Assembly: GCA_934271255.1 (NCBI GenBank)
Contig: CAKQQS010000001.1
Span: 186,001 to 250,000, forward strand
Direction of reading: 5' to 3'
From: an uncultured Clostridia bacterium
GTDB taxonomy: Bacteria > Bacillota > Clostridia > Christensenellales > Borkfalkiaceae
Length of the DNA: 64,000 nt
Below are positions 44,044-53,032 of the stretch, piece after piece (position 1 is the stretch's first letter; every line of letters starts with the position of its first letter). Position numbers and translations under genes: made by a program. A model generated the notes under the pieces. The model made no database searches, was not told the origin of the DNA, and saw only the letters and a list, made by a program, of their open reading frames with translations.

Positions 44044-45675
44044 TTATTTTACTACCCAACTGTCTTTGTTGAAATAATTAGACAATCCGTTAAAGTACGT
44101 TTGCGCGCTTTCTCCCGAAGCAAAACGAGAGAGTACTTCGGTGCTTTGCTTAGTACCGTTTTTACTCATCCAACACCAACTTTGCTCGAAGTCAAAGTAT
44201 CCGATGTTGTTGATTACAAAGTCTAACGACGATACGGGATAGTAAACGTCGGATGATTTTTTCAGTTCGTAGATTCGCCGTCCGTAATAAGAACATTCGT
44301 CAAGTTGCGCGTCGTCAATCGTATAATTAAGGGAACGCGTTACGGAAGTGCCTATCGTAAAGTTTGCAAGTTGCTTGGTCGTGTGCACGAATTGTAAAAA
44401 GAGTTTTGCGACTTCAAGGTTCTCGCTGTTAGCGTTAACGAAACAGTAACTGTTGTTCTGAGATATAAGCGTTTGTTTAGAGTACCCTTGCTCGGCGGTT
44501 GCCTTCGGAACGGGCATGAACCCGAATTTCCGCGTGGCTTTCGTCTGATCGGGGTTGCGTTTCGCAACGAGATTAAAATCGGTCGACGCTTCGTGTTCCC
44601 ACCACGCGCCGTCTACGAGCATCGCATACACAGTAGCGTTGTTTTTATATTTGTTGGTAACGAAGTTGGTTTGCGCCGTACGGTAACTTAACCCGTTAAC
44701 GATATTGCCGCTGTAATTCTCCGCTTTACCGAACATTACGTTTTGTAAGAAGTTCAACGCATAATATTTACCCGCTTGTTTTTGCAACAAGTAACCGTTT
44801 TTGCTGTCAATCTTTTCGGATTCGACGACGGGCGCGCCTTGTTTGAATGAAGTAACTACGTTGTTCGCCGTACCGCTGAACGTATTGTTCAGTAACATCT
44901 GGTCGAGTCCTTCGTAGTTGGACCACAAGTTAGCAAGCATACGTCCGACGTACTTTGCGTCGCCGTAAGAAAACGGAACGACGGTCGCGCTCGCGATACC
45001 TTCCAACATCATATTGAACTGCGCGTACGTTTCAGGCAAACCGTCGTCGTACGTGCCGGGAATACCGTCAAGCCCGACGCTTTTTTCGCCGCTGCCCTGA
45101 AAAACGCCGTTTTCGTTAAAATACCAGTTGTATTCATCAAATAAATCTACGTCGTAAAAAATGCCGTAAATACCGTCGTAAAAAGGAAGCGCGTAATATT
45201 TGCCGTCCTTTGAAGTAAGATAGTCTTTCCAACTTTGTTGAAGTTTGCCTTCAATCGTATCTTCGCTCGCATCCGTTCCGAATTTGGCGGGATACGCGCC
45301 CGTTACGATGTCGGATATATCGGCAAACTTTTTTTTGTTTACGAACGAATAATAGTTTACCATTTCGGTAAAATACACGTCGTACTTTAACGAATCGTTC
45401 TCGATTGTATCGCCGCCCATCTGCTTATTGCCGACGGGATTGATATACACGCCCGTTTTATCGCCGAACTTGGTGTTAGCGTATAACGCTTCGAACTCTG
45501 CTTTGGACTGTTTTATCCAGTCGGTACCTATACCGCCGTCGTACGTGGCGACGTTGAGTATCAATTTTCCGCTTTTATTCGCGTCGTTTGAAGACCGATT
45601 ACCTCCACACGCCGCAAACGACGTAACGAATACCGTAATCAATACGAGCGCTAGTCCTTTTATTATTTTTTTCAT
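44044..45675 (-). CDS. Extracellular solute-binding lipoprotein (locus 2)
   Basis: A 543-residue ABC-type binding protein, longer than MalE, of the LipO/YtcQ-like group. Signal peptide MKKIIKGLALVLITVFVTS with cleavage SFAAC lipidates C23. Mature motifs include LNVATYDGGIGTDWIKQSKAE at the first strand, and YDVYFTEMVNYYSFV, both typical of large oligosaccharide-binding lipoproteins. It precedes the MalF-type permease with a 99-base gap containing a weak hairpin. It follows the GH2 gene after 107 bases, where AAAAAGTCC and GGCTTTTT could form a partial terminator. Likely loads a mannose-containing or related oligosaccharide. Confidence 0.9.
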   Translation of the reverse strand: MKKIIKGLALVLITVFVTSFAACGGNRSSNDANKSGKLILNVATYDGGIGTDWIKQSKAEFEALYANTKFGDKTGVYINPVGNKQMGGDTIENDSLKYDVYFTEMVNYYSFVNKKKFADISDIVTGAYPAKFGTDASEDTIEGKLQQSWKDYLTSKDGKYYALPFYDGIYGIFYDVDLFDEYNWYFNENGVFQGSGEKSVGLDGIPGTYDDGLPETYAQFNMMLEGIASATVVPFSYGDAKYVGRMLANLWSNYEGLDQMLLNNTFSGTANNVVTSFKQGAPVVESEKIDSKNGYLLQKQAGKYYALNFLQNVMFGKAENYSGNIVNGLSYRTAQTNFVTNKYKNNATVYAMLVDGAWWEHEASTDFNLVAKRNPDQTKATRKFGFMPVPKATAEQGYSKQTLISQNNSYCFVNANSENLEVAKLFLQFVHTTKQLANFTIGTSVTRSLNYTIDDAQLDECSYYGRRIYELKKSSDVYYPVSSLDFVINNIGYFDFEQSWCWMSKNGTKQSTEVLSRFASGESAQTYFNGLSNYFNKDSWVVK

Positions 45676-45782
45676 CTCGATTTTTCTCCGTCTTTATTTT
45701 TATTTACCTATTGCAAAAACTTAAAAAGTCCGTCGGTAAAAGGCTTTTTGATTTAAATGCGACTATCCATGCCGTCTTTTAC

Positions 45783-48242
45783 CTATTTTACAGAGTCGGC
45801 AAAGTCGTCCATTATCACGTCGTTTACGTTAAACGGCTCGTCGCTCTCGACGCGTATAGTTTTGACTTCGTTCGCCTGTACGTCGACGTAGTTGTCGTCA
45901 TAGCGATATTTATAGTTGTCCTTAAAATGCGCGAACACGCCCTTTGCGAATTTATTCGCGGCAATCGTTACGGTCGCATGCGTATCGTCGATTTGCTTCT
46001 TGGTAACCGCGTAATCGCTCTCGAAAGAACAATTGCTCCACATACTCGGCGAATACACGTTCGTACCTTTTCTGCCGTCGCTCTCATATTCTATATACAA
46101 GTATTCGTTTTCTTTACACTCTAAATCCGTAACGAATTTTTGCGCGCCGTTACGCAAGTTCTTCACGCTTACCGTTTTTTTCGACAACGTTCTGCCGCAT
46201 AGCGTACGCAAGCCGTAAACAATCTCTATATCGACGGGCAAAAGTCCGTCGTTGACCGCGACGAGTTCCGTCCGCCCTTCGGCGTTTTGCGTAAACGTTA
46301 CGAGCAAGGTTGCGTAACTGCGTTTCATCTGGTAATACACTTGTTTCGGTTCGCAGTAATAGTCTATCGTCGACCACGTGCCTTGCGGCCATATATCGCT
46401 GTACATCCAGTTCATAAAACCTGACGAAACGCCTTTGTTGCTACGAGTAAACTCCGCTTCGGCACGCATACCTTCTGCGTGCGCGGTCATTCCTTTAAAT
46501 GTAAAATCGGTAAGATTTTTTACCTTGCCGTACAAAGTTTCGGCGTAATACAATTCACGATCCGCAAACGTCATCGAAGACGAGCCGTACGGATTTTTCA
46601 TCAAACGATCGTCCCATATTTCATTCATCGGCCACAATTTATCGGGCGGATAAATCTTCGTCGTCGTTTCCACGCTGTTAGGTCCCATCAAAGCCGCTTC
46701 GGAAACAAACGGAACGACGTTTTGCGCAATAAGGTCGCGATATTTATCCATACCTGCGGATAAAGCGCGCTCAAACGAGTTGTGATGCGTTTCTCCGCTG
46801 TTTACGTCGTTGCCGAGATCCGTCCAACTGCACGGCGATTGTTTTGCAAAAGGCCGGGTACGGTCAAGATTAGTAACGTATCCGCGCATCGTAACGTCCG
46901 TGAAAAACTCGCCTTTCGTAATACACAAACCATAGCAACCCGTTTTCTCGTTACCCCCGCACCAGTACACCAGCGACGGGTGGTTGCGTAAACGCTTGAC
47001 CTGATAATCCGTTTCTGCAAGCATGTTGCTTACCCATTCGGGGTTGTCTTCGGGAATCTCTGCGCAAGCGAGCATCATATCCTGCCACACCATCAACCCA
47101 AGTTCGTCGCACAAATCGTAAAAAATGTCTTTTTCGTAAACGCCGCCGCCCCACACTCGCAACATATTGAAGTTGCCATCCTTTGCAAGTGCGGTAAGTT
47201 TGCGGTATTTATCGTCGGTAACGACGCCCGTAAAACACTCGATCGGAATCCAGTTGCTGCCCTTTACGAACACGTCGACGCCGTTTATTTGCAGTTGGTA
47301 TCCGTACAGAGTATCGCCTTTCGGTTCTTCGACGAGATTTACGCTACGATATGCAAAGCGCCCGCTTTTTACGGAAATTATTTTGCCGTCGCGTTCCAAC
47401 TCCACGCGGTAATTATATAAAGGTTGTTCGCCGTAGCCCGCAGGCCACCACTTTCGGGCGGATTCGTTTACGAAACACGCAAAGTTCTTTTTGCCGACGA
47501 CTTCCACCGTTTTTTGAGTATCTGTTTCGCCAAACGGTCGGCTTGAAACGTAAAAATGCAGTTTGTCGCCCAAGTTTTCTTCGTAACTGCCTTTTACCAT
47601 TACTCCGAGCGTATCGTAAGTGCTGTTTATATTATAGTTCAATTCCACGAAAAACGTCGCGTTGCCTTTGTCGTCGGCAACGACGTACACGTCGTTTATT
47701 TTTTGTTTGCAGCCGCATTCCACGTAAACGTCGTTCCAAATACCGTAAGCGCATATTTTCGGCGCCCAGTCCCACCCGAAATTGCATTGTGCCTTACGGA
47801 CGAATATGCGTTTTTGGTTAAATATCGCATAGTAACCCGTAGTATCTATTTTGTCCATACGGTTAAGAGTACTGTGCATTTCGACCGTCAATACGTTGTC
47901 TCCTTCTTTCAGCAAATGACGTATTTCGTAACGATACCGTAAAAACATATTTTCCGTCGAACCGAGACGGACGCCGTTAAGATACACGTCGGAGAACACG
48001 TCGATACCGTCGAACACAAGCATTACCGACTCGTTGTCAAGCAAATTCTCGTCGGCGTAAATCGTTGTCCGATACGTAAAATCCCGACGGGCAATCCATT
48101 CTATATCTTTGTAATCCAACCCGAAATACGGGTTCTTTATAAGCCCCGCGCGATACAAATCGATGGTAATATCTCCCGCTACTTGCGCGGCTATCGTTTT
48201 GTCGCCGAAACTCAACGTCCAGTCTTTTAACTTTGCGCACAT
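45783..48242 (-). CDS. GH2 beta-mannosidase-like enzyme, cytosolic
   Basis: A retaining glycosidase of GH2, beta-mannosidase branch, likely cleaving mannose from the non-reducing end of imported oligosaccharides. Motifs: N-terminal jelly-roll (LYRAGLIKNPYFGLDYKDIE), QCNFGWDWAP, NMLRVWGGGVYE, acid/base E432 in YWCGGNEKTG, and nucleophile E515 in VPFVSEAALMG. No signal peptide. Start choice: ATG 48242 (MCAKLKDWTL) begins close to the conserved LKDWTL and follows GGAGTAAAAG; a GTG at 48293 would add 17 residues but has an AAGG abutting the start codon. It is the first gene of the operon and lies next to the candidate AraC operator. Other GH2 activities cannot be fully excluded. Confidence 0.88.
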   Translation of the reverse strand: MCAKLKDWTLSFGDKTIAAQVAGDITIDLYRAGLIKNPYFGLDYKDIEWIARRDFTYRTTIYADENLLDNESVMLVFDGIDVFSDVYLNGVRLGSTENMFLRYRYEIRHLLKEGDNVLTVEMHSTLNRMDKIDTTGYYAIFNQKRIFVRKAQCNFGWDWAPKICAYGIWNDVYVECGCKQKINDVYVVADDKGNATFFVELNYNINSTYDTLGVMVKGSYEENLGDKLHFYVSSRPFGETDTQKTVEVVGKKNFACFVNESARKWWPAGYGEQPLYNYRVELERDGKIISVKSGRFAYRSVNLVEEPKGDTLYGYQLQINGVDVFVKGSNWIPIECFTGVVTDDKYRKLTALAKDGNFNMLRVWGGGVYEKDIFYDLCDELGLMVWQDMMLACAEIPEDNPEWVSNMLAETDYQVKRLRNHPSLVYWCGGNEKTGCYGLCITKGEFFTDVTMRGYVTNLDRTRPFAKQSPCSWTDLGNDVNSGETHHNSFERALSAGMDKYRDLIAQNVVPFVSEAALMGPNSVETTTKIYPPDKLWPMNEIWDDRLMKNPYGSSSMTFADRELYYAETLYGKVKNLTDFTFKGMTAHAEGMRAEAEFTRSNKGVSSGFMNWMYSDIWPQGTWSTIDYYCEPKQVYYQMKRSYATLLVTFTQNAEGRTELVAVNDGLLPVDIEIVYGLRTLCGRTLSKKTVSVKNLRNGAQKFVTDLECKENEYLYIEYESDGRKGTNVYSPSMWSNCSFESDYAVTKKQIDDTHATVTIAANKFAKGVFAHFKDNYKYRYDDNYVDVQANEVKTIRVESDEPFNVNDVIMDDFADSVK

Positions 48243-48336
48243 CTCTTCTTTTACTCCGTGTAAAACGCTTCTTTTCGTAAGTATATCTTTCACACCTTGT
48301 ACGGCGCAAACCTACACTTCTCTATTATTTGAAATC

Positions 48337-48365
48337 ATTATACCATTTACTAACGGCACATTCAA
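48337..48365 (-). promoter_or_regulatory. Promoter of the GH2-ABC operon
   Basis: Minus strand TTGAAT (48360-48365), 17-base spacer, TATAAT (48337-48342) with an extended TGG before it. The downstream direct repeat abuts the -35 box. Confidence 0.7.
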
Positions 48366-48402
48366 TATGGCTTTGTTTCATTTTTATATGGTTTTGTTTC
48401 AT
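48365..48402. promoter_or_regulatory. Candidate AraC-type operator: direct repeats 21 bases apart
   Basis: ATATGGCTTTGTTTCAT (48365-48381) and ATATGGTTTTGTTTCAT (48386-48402) differ at one position and begin exactly 21 bases apart, two helical turns. The site touches the GH2 -35 box and lies 17 bases from the AraC gene's -35 box. AraC-family activators bind such repeats next to -35. Confidence 0.75.
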
Positions 48403-48419
48403 AATTTACGAAAACATCA

Positions 48420-48448
48420 TTGACTTCGCGTATTTTTTATATTATAAT
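48420..48448 (+). promoter_or_regulatory. Promoter of the locus-2 AraC gene
   Basis: TTGACT (48420-48425), 17-base spacer, TATAAT (48443-48448), start near 48455. The leader of about 75 bases can fold (CCGAA with TTCGG, CGAC with GTCG) just before the ribosome site. Confidence 0.7.
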
Positions 48449-48530
48449 CGTTACATAAGGCTTTTTTGCACAAACGGCGAAAACCGAACGCGCGACTCTT
48501 TGTCGATTGTTTCGGCCTTGCGGAGAAATT

Positions 48531-49415
48531 ATGATAAAAAAGTATTTCATAGAAAACCTTAACCCGTATCAAAAAGAACACGGCGGCGTAACGACTCAGT
48601 TTTGCATAAACACGGGCGATTACACGTTGCGGCACGGTCACGCGGATTACTGGGAGTTTTACGTAGTAACTGACGGCATCGTCGAAAATCATATCAACGA
48701 CGAGTTGCGCACGTACGCTACGGGAACGTTATTTTACTGCACTACCAAAGACGTGCACCACCTGACCGTCGGCGGTAAGAAAACGGCAAGGTACATAAAC
48801 TTTACAATAGCGGAACAAACCTTGTTGCAAATGCTGGCGCCGCTTTCCGAAAACGTTCTGAACAAACTGTATAAAAACGACCGCAGTTACGCTCTTAGCG
48901 CGGAAACGGTTTTGGAAATAGAAACGACGCTGCATATTCTAAACCTGTTGCCGCCTGTCGAATGCGCGAAAGCCAACGATATTCTGATAACCAAAATTAT
49001 GTTTTTCGTACAACTTGCGGCAAGCGGAATACAAAACGACGAGCCGAAAGACGCTCCCGTATGGACGCAAACTCTGAACGAACTGAAACTTTCGGAAGAG
49101 TTCTTAACGTATACGGTAGACGATTTGTGCCGTAAATTGAATTATTCACGCATACAACTTAACCGACTGTTTAACGCACGATACGGAAAGTCACCGCACG
49201 CGTACTTACTTTCAAACAAATTGCTCTACGCGCAAAACCTGCTGACCAACACGGATATGAACACTACCGACATCGCCAACGCGGTAGGCTACTCAAACTT
49301 GGCGCAATTCAACGTGGTGTTCAAAAACAAGTTCGGCATAACGCCGGGTCAATACAGAATCGAATGTCGTAAAAAAAGCATAAAAGACGAAGGAAGTCCT
49401 TTACCGCCATTATAA
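48531..49415 (+). CDS. AraC-family regulator of locus 2
   Basis: A 294-residue AraC-type regulator. The N-terminal cupin domain carries the sugar-pocket-like LRHGHADYWEFYVVTDG; the C-terminal 100 residues hold two helix-turn-helix units (TVDDLCRKLNYSRIQLNRLF and TTDIANAVGYSNLAQFNVVF) and the signature FKNKFGITPGQYR. ATG 48531 has GGAGAAATT upstream, so I drop an in-frame ATG at 48507. It is divergent from the GH2 operon, with the 21-base-spaced repeats between the promoters, which makes it the probable activator of the GH2-ABC-surface protein operon. The inducer is unknown; a mannoside is a reasonable guess from the GH2 neighbour. Confidence 0.92.
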   Translation: MIKKYFIENLNPYQKEHGGVTTQFCINTGDYTLRHGHADYWEFYVVTDGIVENHINDELRTYATGTLFYCTTKDVHHLTVGGKKTARYINFTIAEQTLLQMLAPLSENVLNKLYKNDRSYALSAETVLEIETTLHILNLLPPVECAKANDILITKIMFFVQLAASGIQNDEPKDAPVWTQTLNELKLSEEFLTYTVDDLCRKLNYSRIQLNRLFNARYGKSPHAYLLSNKLLYAQNLLTNTDMNTTDIANAVGYSNLAQFNVVFKNKFGITPGQYRIECRKKSIKDEGSPLPPL

Positions 49416-49590
49416 AAAACTATCGGAATTAACGAAAGAGTTTTTCTCGTTAGTAAGTTATATCCGCATTCGTAAGTTATACGTTCGGCAATATTTCGTC
49501 GTTTACATCTTTGCGGCTTTTCAAAAATCGCTTAAAAGTCGCGGTTTTAAGCCATACCCCGACTAAAAGTCTCTATCGCGAACTATTTGA

Positions 49591-49618
49591 AAGCCCCGCT
49601 CCAACCGGAGCGGGGCTT
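49591..49618. terminator. Strong GC hairpin between convergent genes
   Basis: A perfect 12-base stem, AAGCCCCGCTCC (49591-49602) with GGAGCGGGGCTT (49607-49618). T-tracts are poor on both sides, so termination may be partial. The rest of 49416-49706 shows no gene; GTAAGTTATA occurs twice near 49454 and 49470. Confidence 0.6.
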
Positions 49619-49706
49619 GTATCAGTTTTGTCAGCGACGCTTTTTTAACGATACGCAGACAGGCAAAACGACGATATAGTAGTTTTAAATCAAGACCGTT
49701 TTTTAT

Positions 49707-51749
49707 TTACTCGCCAAACGGTCGAAAAACTCTTTCGGGAATAAGTTTGAGCGTTAAAAAGTCGGTAACGGTTACAGTCGCTTTGCCGTCCGCGATTTTT
49801 ACTTTTTTGTTCGTCAAAACGTTTTTGATTTTAACGGAGTCAAGTCCTTTAATCTCTATTTTTCTAGGCAAACAATCGAAACTCGGCTCTACGTTGACGA
49901 AATGTATATACGCGCAGTCTTTATCTTCAAAAATCACGCTTTCTATATATTTGCTGCCCGTAACGTCGTATTTGGGTTTTATCTCTTTAAGCACGACGTT
50001 TTTGAACACGTCTTTAAAGTTTTGCCTTTCGTCGTTTTCTATCAACGCCGCCGTCCATATAACTTTGCCTTTTCCGTAACGCGTTTCGACAATCGCGGGA
50101 AGATCGGTAACGAACGCGGGCGGGTTGGAATGAATAGACGCGAAGGTCGTGTTGTCGTCGGGATTAGTGTACGGCAAAACGATTTTTCCTTTTACGTCCC
50201 CCGTCAATTTATACGTCGGTAATTTGTAAGTTACGGGCAATGGATACTTGTCGTTAAACTCGGGCATAACCCCCGTATAATCGCCGACGGGCGCGACGTA
50301 CGCTTGCGCTTCTGCATAACCCTTGTCGACGTGTTTAAACCTTTCGTCGTCGTAAGTATACCCCGTAAACTCTGCGTTAAAAAACTCTTTCATAAGCCTT
50401 TCGTCGCTTCTGCCCGAAAGGTATAGAGTTCCGCCTTGTCCGACGTATTCTATCAGTTTGAGCGGTTCGTCGTTTATAAAGTTTTGCAAGCACGGGGCGA
50501 TAACCATTTTGTATCGGTTAAGGGCGTTCATGTTGCCGTTCGATACGACCGCCGTCGGTATATGGTTTTCAACCAGCGTTTTGTGCGCGGTTACGGCGCA
50601 AAGTTTGTTGTACGTTTTCGCGTACCGTTCGTTAAACATCGTTTGACTGTCGAAATAAACGGCGACGTCCGCGTACATTTCCCCTTTGTCCATATATTTT
50701 TCGTACGGCAACTGTTTTTCAAACGCTTTGCCTACGCGTTCGTAAACCCTGTCGTCAAGCGTGCCGTCGGGGTTGATTGCGTCTATATTCAAAGTCGCGC
50801 CGTGATGAGCGCACGTCAGCATTATTTCCGCTTCGAGCATATTTTGCGGTTTGGTAATCGTATGCTCCCGCAACGTTTTGTTGCACCTGCACGTCATATA
50901 CTCGAACGGTTGGTTTTTGGTTATGCCGTAATAGTATTTCGCCGTGAACGAATGGCTGTACAGGTCGCCGTAAAGGTCGCCGCCCGTAAACTCGCATTCT
51001 TCGTTGATACCTTCCGTCGAGCCGCCCAGCCAGTCGCAACCGATAACCGCCGCGAAGTTAAACTCGACGGTCGTTTTCGGCATAATCTTTTCAGACAGCC
51101 GTCTGACGTATTTTACGAAGTCCACCATCCATTCCTGACGTTTTTTTACGAAAAGCATAAAGTCTTCGTTGTTAAAATCGTCCGTTTCGGGCAAATCTTT
51201 GCCCGTTTCTTTTTTGTACCGCGCTTTACAAGCGTCGCAACGACAAGGAACTTCCCAGTACGGCATATCGTAAAATATTCCGTCAAGGTCGGGGAAATAC
51301 TCCGCAAGTTCCGTAACGTTGTCTTTTACGAACTTTCTGTACTCCGCGTTGTTGGGGCAGCACAGTCCGTAGCGTTGCCCTTTATCCCGCCACGTCGAGC
51401 CGTCGGCGTATTTCATTTCCCATTCGGGATGAATGTCCGCCGCGACGTTGTTGAAAATAAGGCTATAATACCCGACGACTTTCATTCCGTCCGATTTGCA
51501 AAGCGTTATAAGCCGTTTGATTCCGTTGTTTTCACCCGTCATTTTCGCGTGAGTTTTTGCGACTTTCGTCGGGTAATTGCAAAGCCCCGTATGCGATTGC
51601 AAATATATCATAGGGCTTTGTATACGCGCTTTTTTCAAACATTCGAAATATTTAAGTTCGTCAAACTTCGACAAGTATTCGTCCCTGTCGTCCGCAACGT
51701 GCATATCGGTGAGTTGGCGTCTGTACACGCCCTTATACCATTTTTTCAT
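49707..51749 (-). CDS. Putative TIM-barrel glycoside hydrolase (GHL6-like) with beta-galactosidase-trimerisation-type domain
   Basis: A 680-residue cytosolic protein without signal peptide. The N-terminal barrel matches the GHL6 type of predicted glycoside hydrolases (WYKGVYRRQLTDMHVADDRD, MKVVGYYSLIFNNVAADIHP) and contains DLDGIFYD followed by C169-x-C171-x2-C174 (CRCDACKARY). From about 360 the sequence resembles the trimerisation/GATase-like domain of GH42 enzymes (KMVIAPCLQNFINDEPLKLI, GGTLYLSG). The catalytic pair cannot be assigned. It is the last gene of the HAD-cupin-hydrolase set, 56 bases after the cupin gene, with a perfect hairpin between them. An alpha-L-fucosidase-like or galactosidase-like activity is possible, but unproven. 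Confidence 0.75.
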   Translation of the reverse strand: MKKWYKGVYRRQLTDMHVADDRDEYLSKFDELKYFECLKKARIQSPMIYLQSHTGLCNYPTKVAKTHAKMTGENNGIKRLITLCKSDGMKVVGYYSLIFNNVAADIHPEWEMKYADGSTWRDKGQRYGLCCPNNAEYRKFVKDNVTELAEYFPDLDGIFYDMPYWEVPCRCDACKARYKKETGKDLPETDDFNNEDFMLFVKKRQEWMVDFVKYVRRLSEKIMPKTTVEFNFAAVIGCDWLGGSTEGINEECEFTGGDLYGDLYSHSFTAKYYYGITKNQPFEYMTCRCNKTLREHTITKPQNMLEAEIMLTCAHHGATLNIDAINPDGTLDDRVYERVGKAFEKQLPYEKYMDKGEMYADVAVYFDSQTMFNERYAKTYNKLCAVTAHKTLVENHIPTAVVSNGNMNALNRYKMVIAPCLQNFINDEPLKLIEYVGQGGTLYLSGRSDERLMKEFFNAEFTGYTYDDERFKHVDKGYAEAQAYVAPVGDYTGVMPEFNDKYPLPVTYKLPTYKLTGDVKGKIVLPYTNPDDNTTFASIHSNPPAFVTDLPAIVETRYGKGKVIWTAALIENDERQNFKDVFKNVVLKEIKPKYDVTGSKYIESVIFEDKDCAYIHFVNVEPSFDCLPRKIEIKGLDSVKIKNVLTNKKVKIADGKATVTVTDFLTLKLIPERVFRPFGE

Positions 51750-51768
51750 ATTCTTTCTTCCTTAAAAC

Positions 51769-51798
51769 AGATACTTATGCCGATAAGCATAAGTATCT
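51769..51798 (-). other. Intercistronic hairpin before the GHL6-like gene
   Basis: AGATACTTATGC (51769-51780) pairs perfectly with GCATAAGTATCT (51787-51798) around a 6-base loop. Read leftwards it is followed by GTTTTAAGGAAG, so it ends just before the next gene's ribosome site. It may be an attenuator, a processing site or an mRNA stabiliser. Confidence 0.7.
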
Positions 51799-51805
51799 TT
51801 CGTCG

Positions 51806-52990
51806 TTATTCTATTTGTAAATCGGGATTTTCGGCAAAGTGTTTGAGCATTACAAGATTTTCCGTTTTGCTCTCGTTCGTTATCGTTATTCCCTTTTTAG
51901 CCGCGTTTTCCGTTACGAAAAACTCGTCGTCGGTGAGTTCGCCGTACCTTATCAAGGTAGGCGTGGATATATCCCATTTGCCGAACTTTCCGCGGCCTTC
52001 GATGAGTATAAAACCGTAAGCGGCGTTGTCGGACAACGTAATCGTTTGGTTCGGGTACACGGTTAGCCGTTTAGCGCACGCAAGTTTGCTTTTGTAACAA
52101 ATCCATTCTTCTTTGTATTTTTCGGATTCTCTGCAAACTATCGGGCGCATAAACCTGTGTTTTTTGAATTCGGGATCGACGTTGACGTCCCAGTCGATAA
52201 CGTCCATAAGGTAGTCGTAGTTGCCGATTTCTTCTTCGGGACAGTTTTTCCAGAGCAACGATTCGGGTACGCAGTGTCCGCCGAGCAATACCGATTGATA
52301 CATAGCGTACACGTCGGACGCGAATTGCGGTTCGTAAGTGCATAAACTTGCGGGCGCGTGCAACGTCCCCGGCGGAACGTCCCAGCCCGTGTCGAGTTCT
52401 ATATTATACGCCTGCGAATAATCGAGCAGTTTGTTGTCCCCTTTTGAAAAGTTCATCAGGCATTGTTTGATTTCTTCTTTCGTGCAGTCGGGATTAAGTC
52501 CGAAAAAGGTGTACGGGAACTCCGCGCCGTAGTTGTTCATTTGCGCGGGGAAGAAATACATTTCGGGTTTGCCGTCGCTTCCTACCCGCTTGGCGTGTTC
52601 GTCCCTATGGTGTATGTGATGCGGCAACGGCCCCGCGTTGTCGAAAAACTTGGAAAACATCGGCCATTTACGGTATTTGTTCCATAAATAGTCGCCTATG
52701 ATTTTCCCTTTCAGTTCGTCTACCATGTCCCTGAGCAGCACTTGTTCTTTACCGTCGGCGGACACTACGTAGGAAAGTCCTTCGTCTTCGGGCGTGTCGG
52801 GTCCGTTTTCCGCCCACGTCGTCGAAGCAAACCACCGTTCGTCGATTCCGCCCTTTTCAAGCCCTAAAACGTAATAGTCGTCGGGATGAAGTTTTATTCT
52901 TTTTCCCGGACGACAAAAACTTCTCGCTACCCACGTCGGTTTAAGTCTTAAAACGCCGTCGCCTTCGATTAAAAAATCTTTTTTGTTCAT
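51806..52990 (-). CDS. Class I mannose-6-phosphate isomerase-like cupin protein
   Basis: A 394-residue double-cupin-like protein resembling class I phosphomannose isomerases, which interconvert mannose 6-phosphate and fructose 6-phosphate with zinc. A metal-binding region is visible: PLPHHIHHRDEHAK (H124, H125, H127, H128), PEMYFFPAQ with E143, and WDVPPGTLHAPASLCTYEPQ with H211, close to the PMI PAGTLHA pattern. The overall sequence is not close to standard ManA, so a related sugar (for example a ketose or lyxose) is possible. It lies between the HAD phosphatase (42 bases upstream) and the GHL6-like hydrolase, near a beta-mannosidase locus, which supports a sugar-isomerase role. Confidence 0.75.
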   Translation of the reverse strand: MNKKDFLIEGDGVLRLKPTWVARSFCRPGKRIKLHPDDYYVLGLEKGGIDERWFASTTWAENGPDTPEDEGLSYVVSADGKEQVLLRDMVDELKGKIIGDYLWNKYRKWPMFSKFFDNAGPLPHHIHHRDEHAKRVGSDGKPEMYFFPAQMNNYGAEFPYTFFGLNPDCTKEEIKQCLMNFSKGDNKLLDYSQAYNIELDTGWDVPPGTLHAPASLCTYEPQFASDVYAMYQSVLLGGHCVPESLLWKNCPEEEIGNYDYLMDVIDWDVNVDPEFKKHRFMRPIVCRESEKYKEEWICYKSKLACAKRLTVYPNQTITLSDNAAYGFILIEGRGKFGKWDISTPTLIRYGELTDDEFFVTENAAKKGITITNESKTENLVMLKHFAENPDLQIE

Positions 52991-53032
52991 AATATACCCC
53001 TTTAATTAAGGTTAGCGGTCGTTATCGCTACC

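Noticed and set aside
50436..52019. Long antisense frames (for example 527 codons here, 407 at 11794-13017, 377 at 33592-34725)
   Set aside because: They mirror strongly supported genes on the other strand, lack ribosome sites and families, and result from codon bias.
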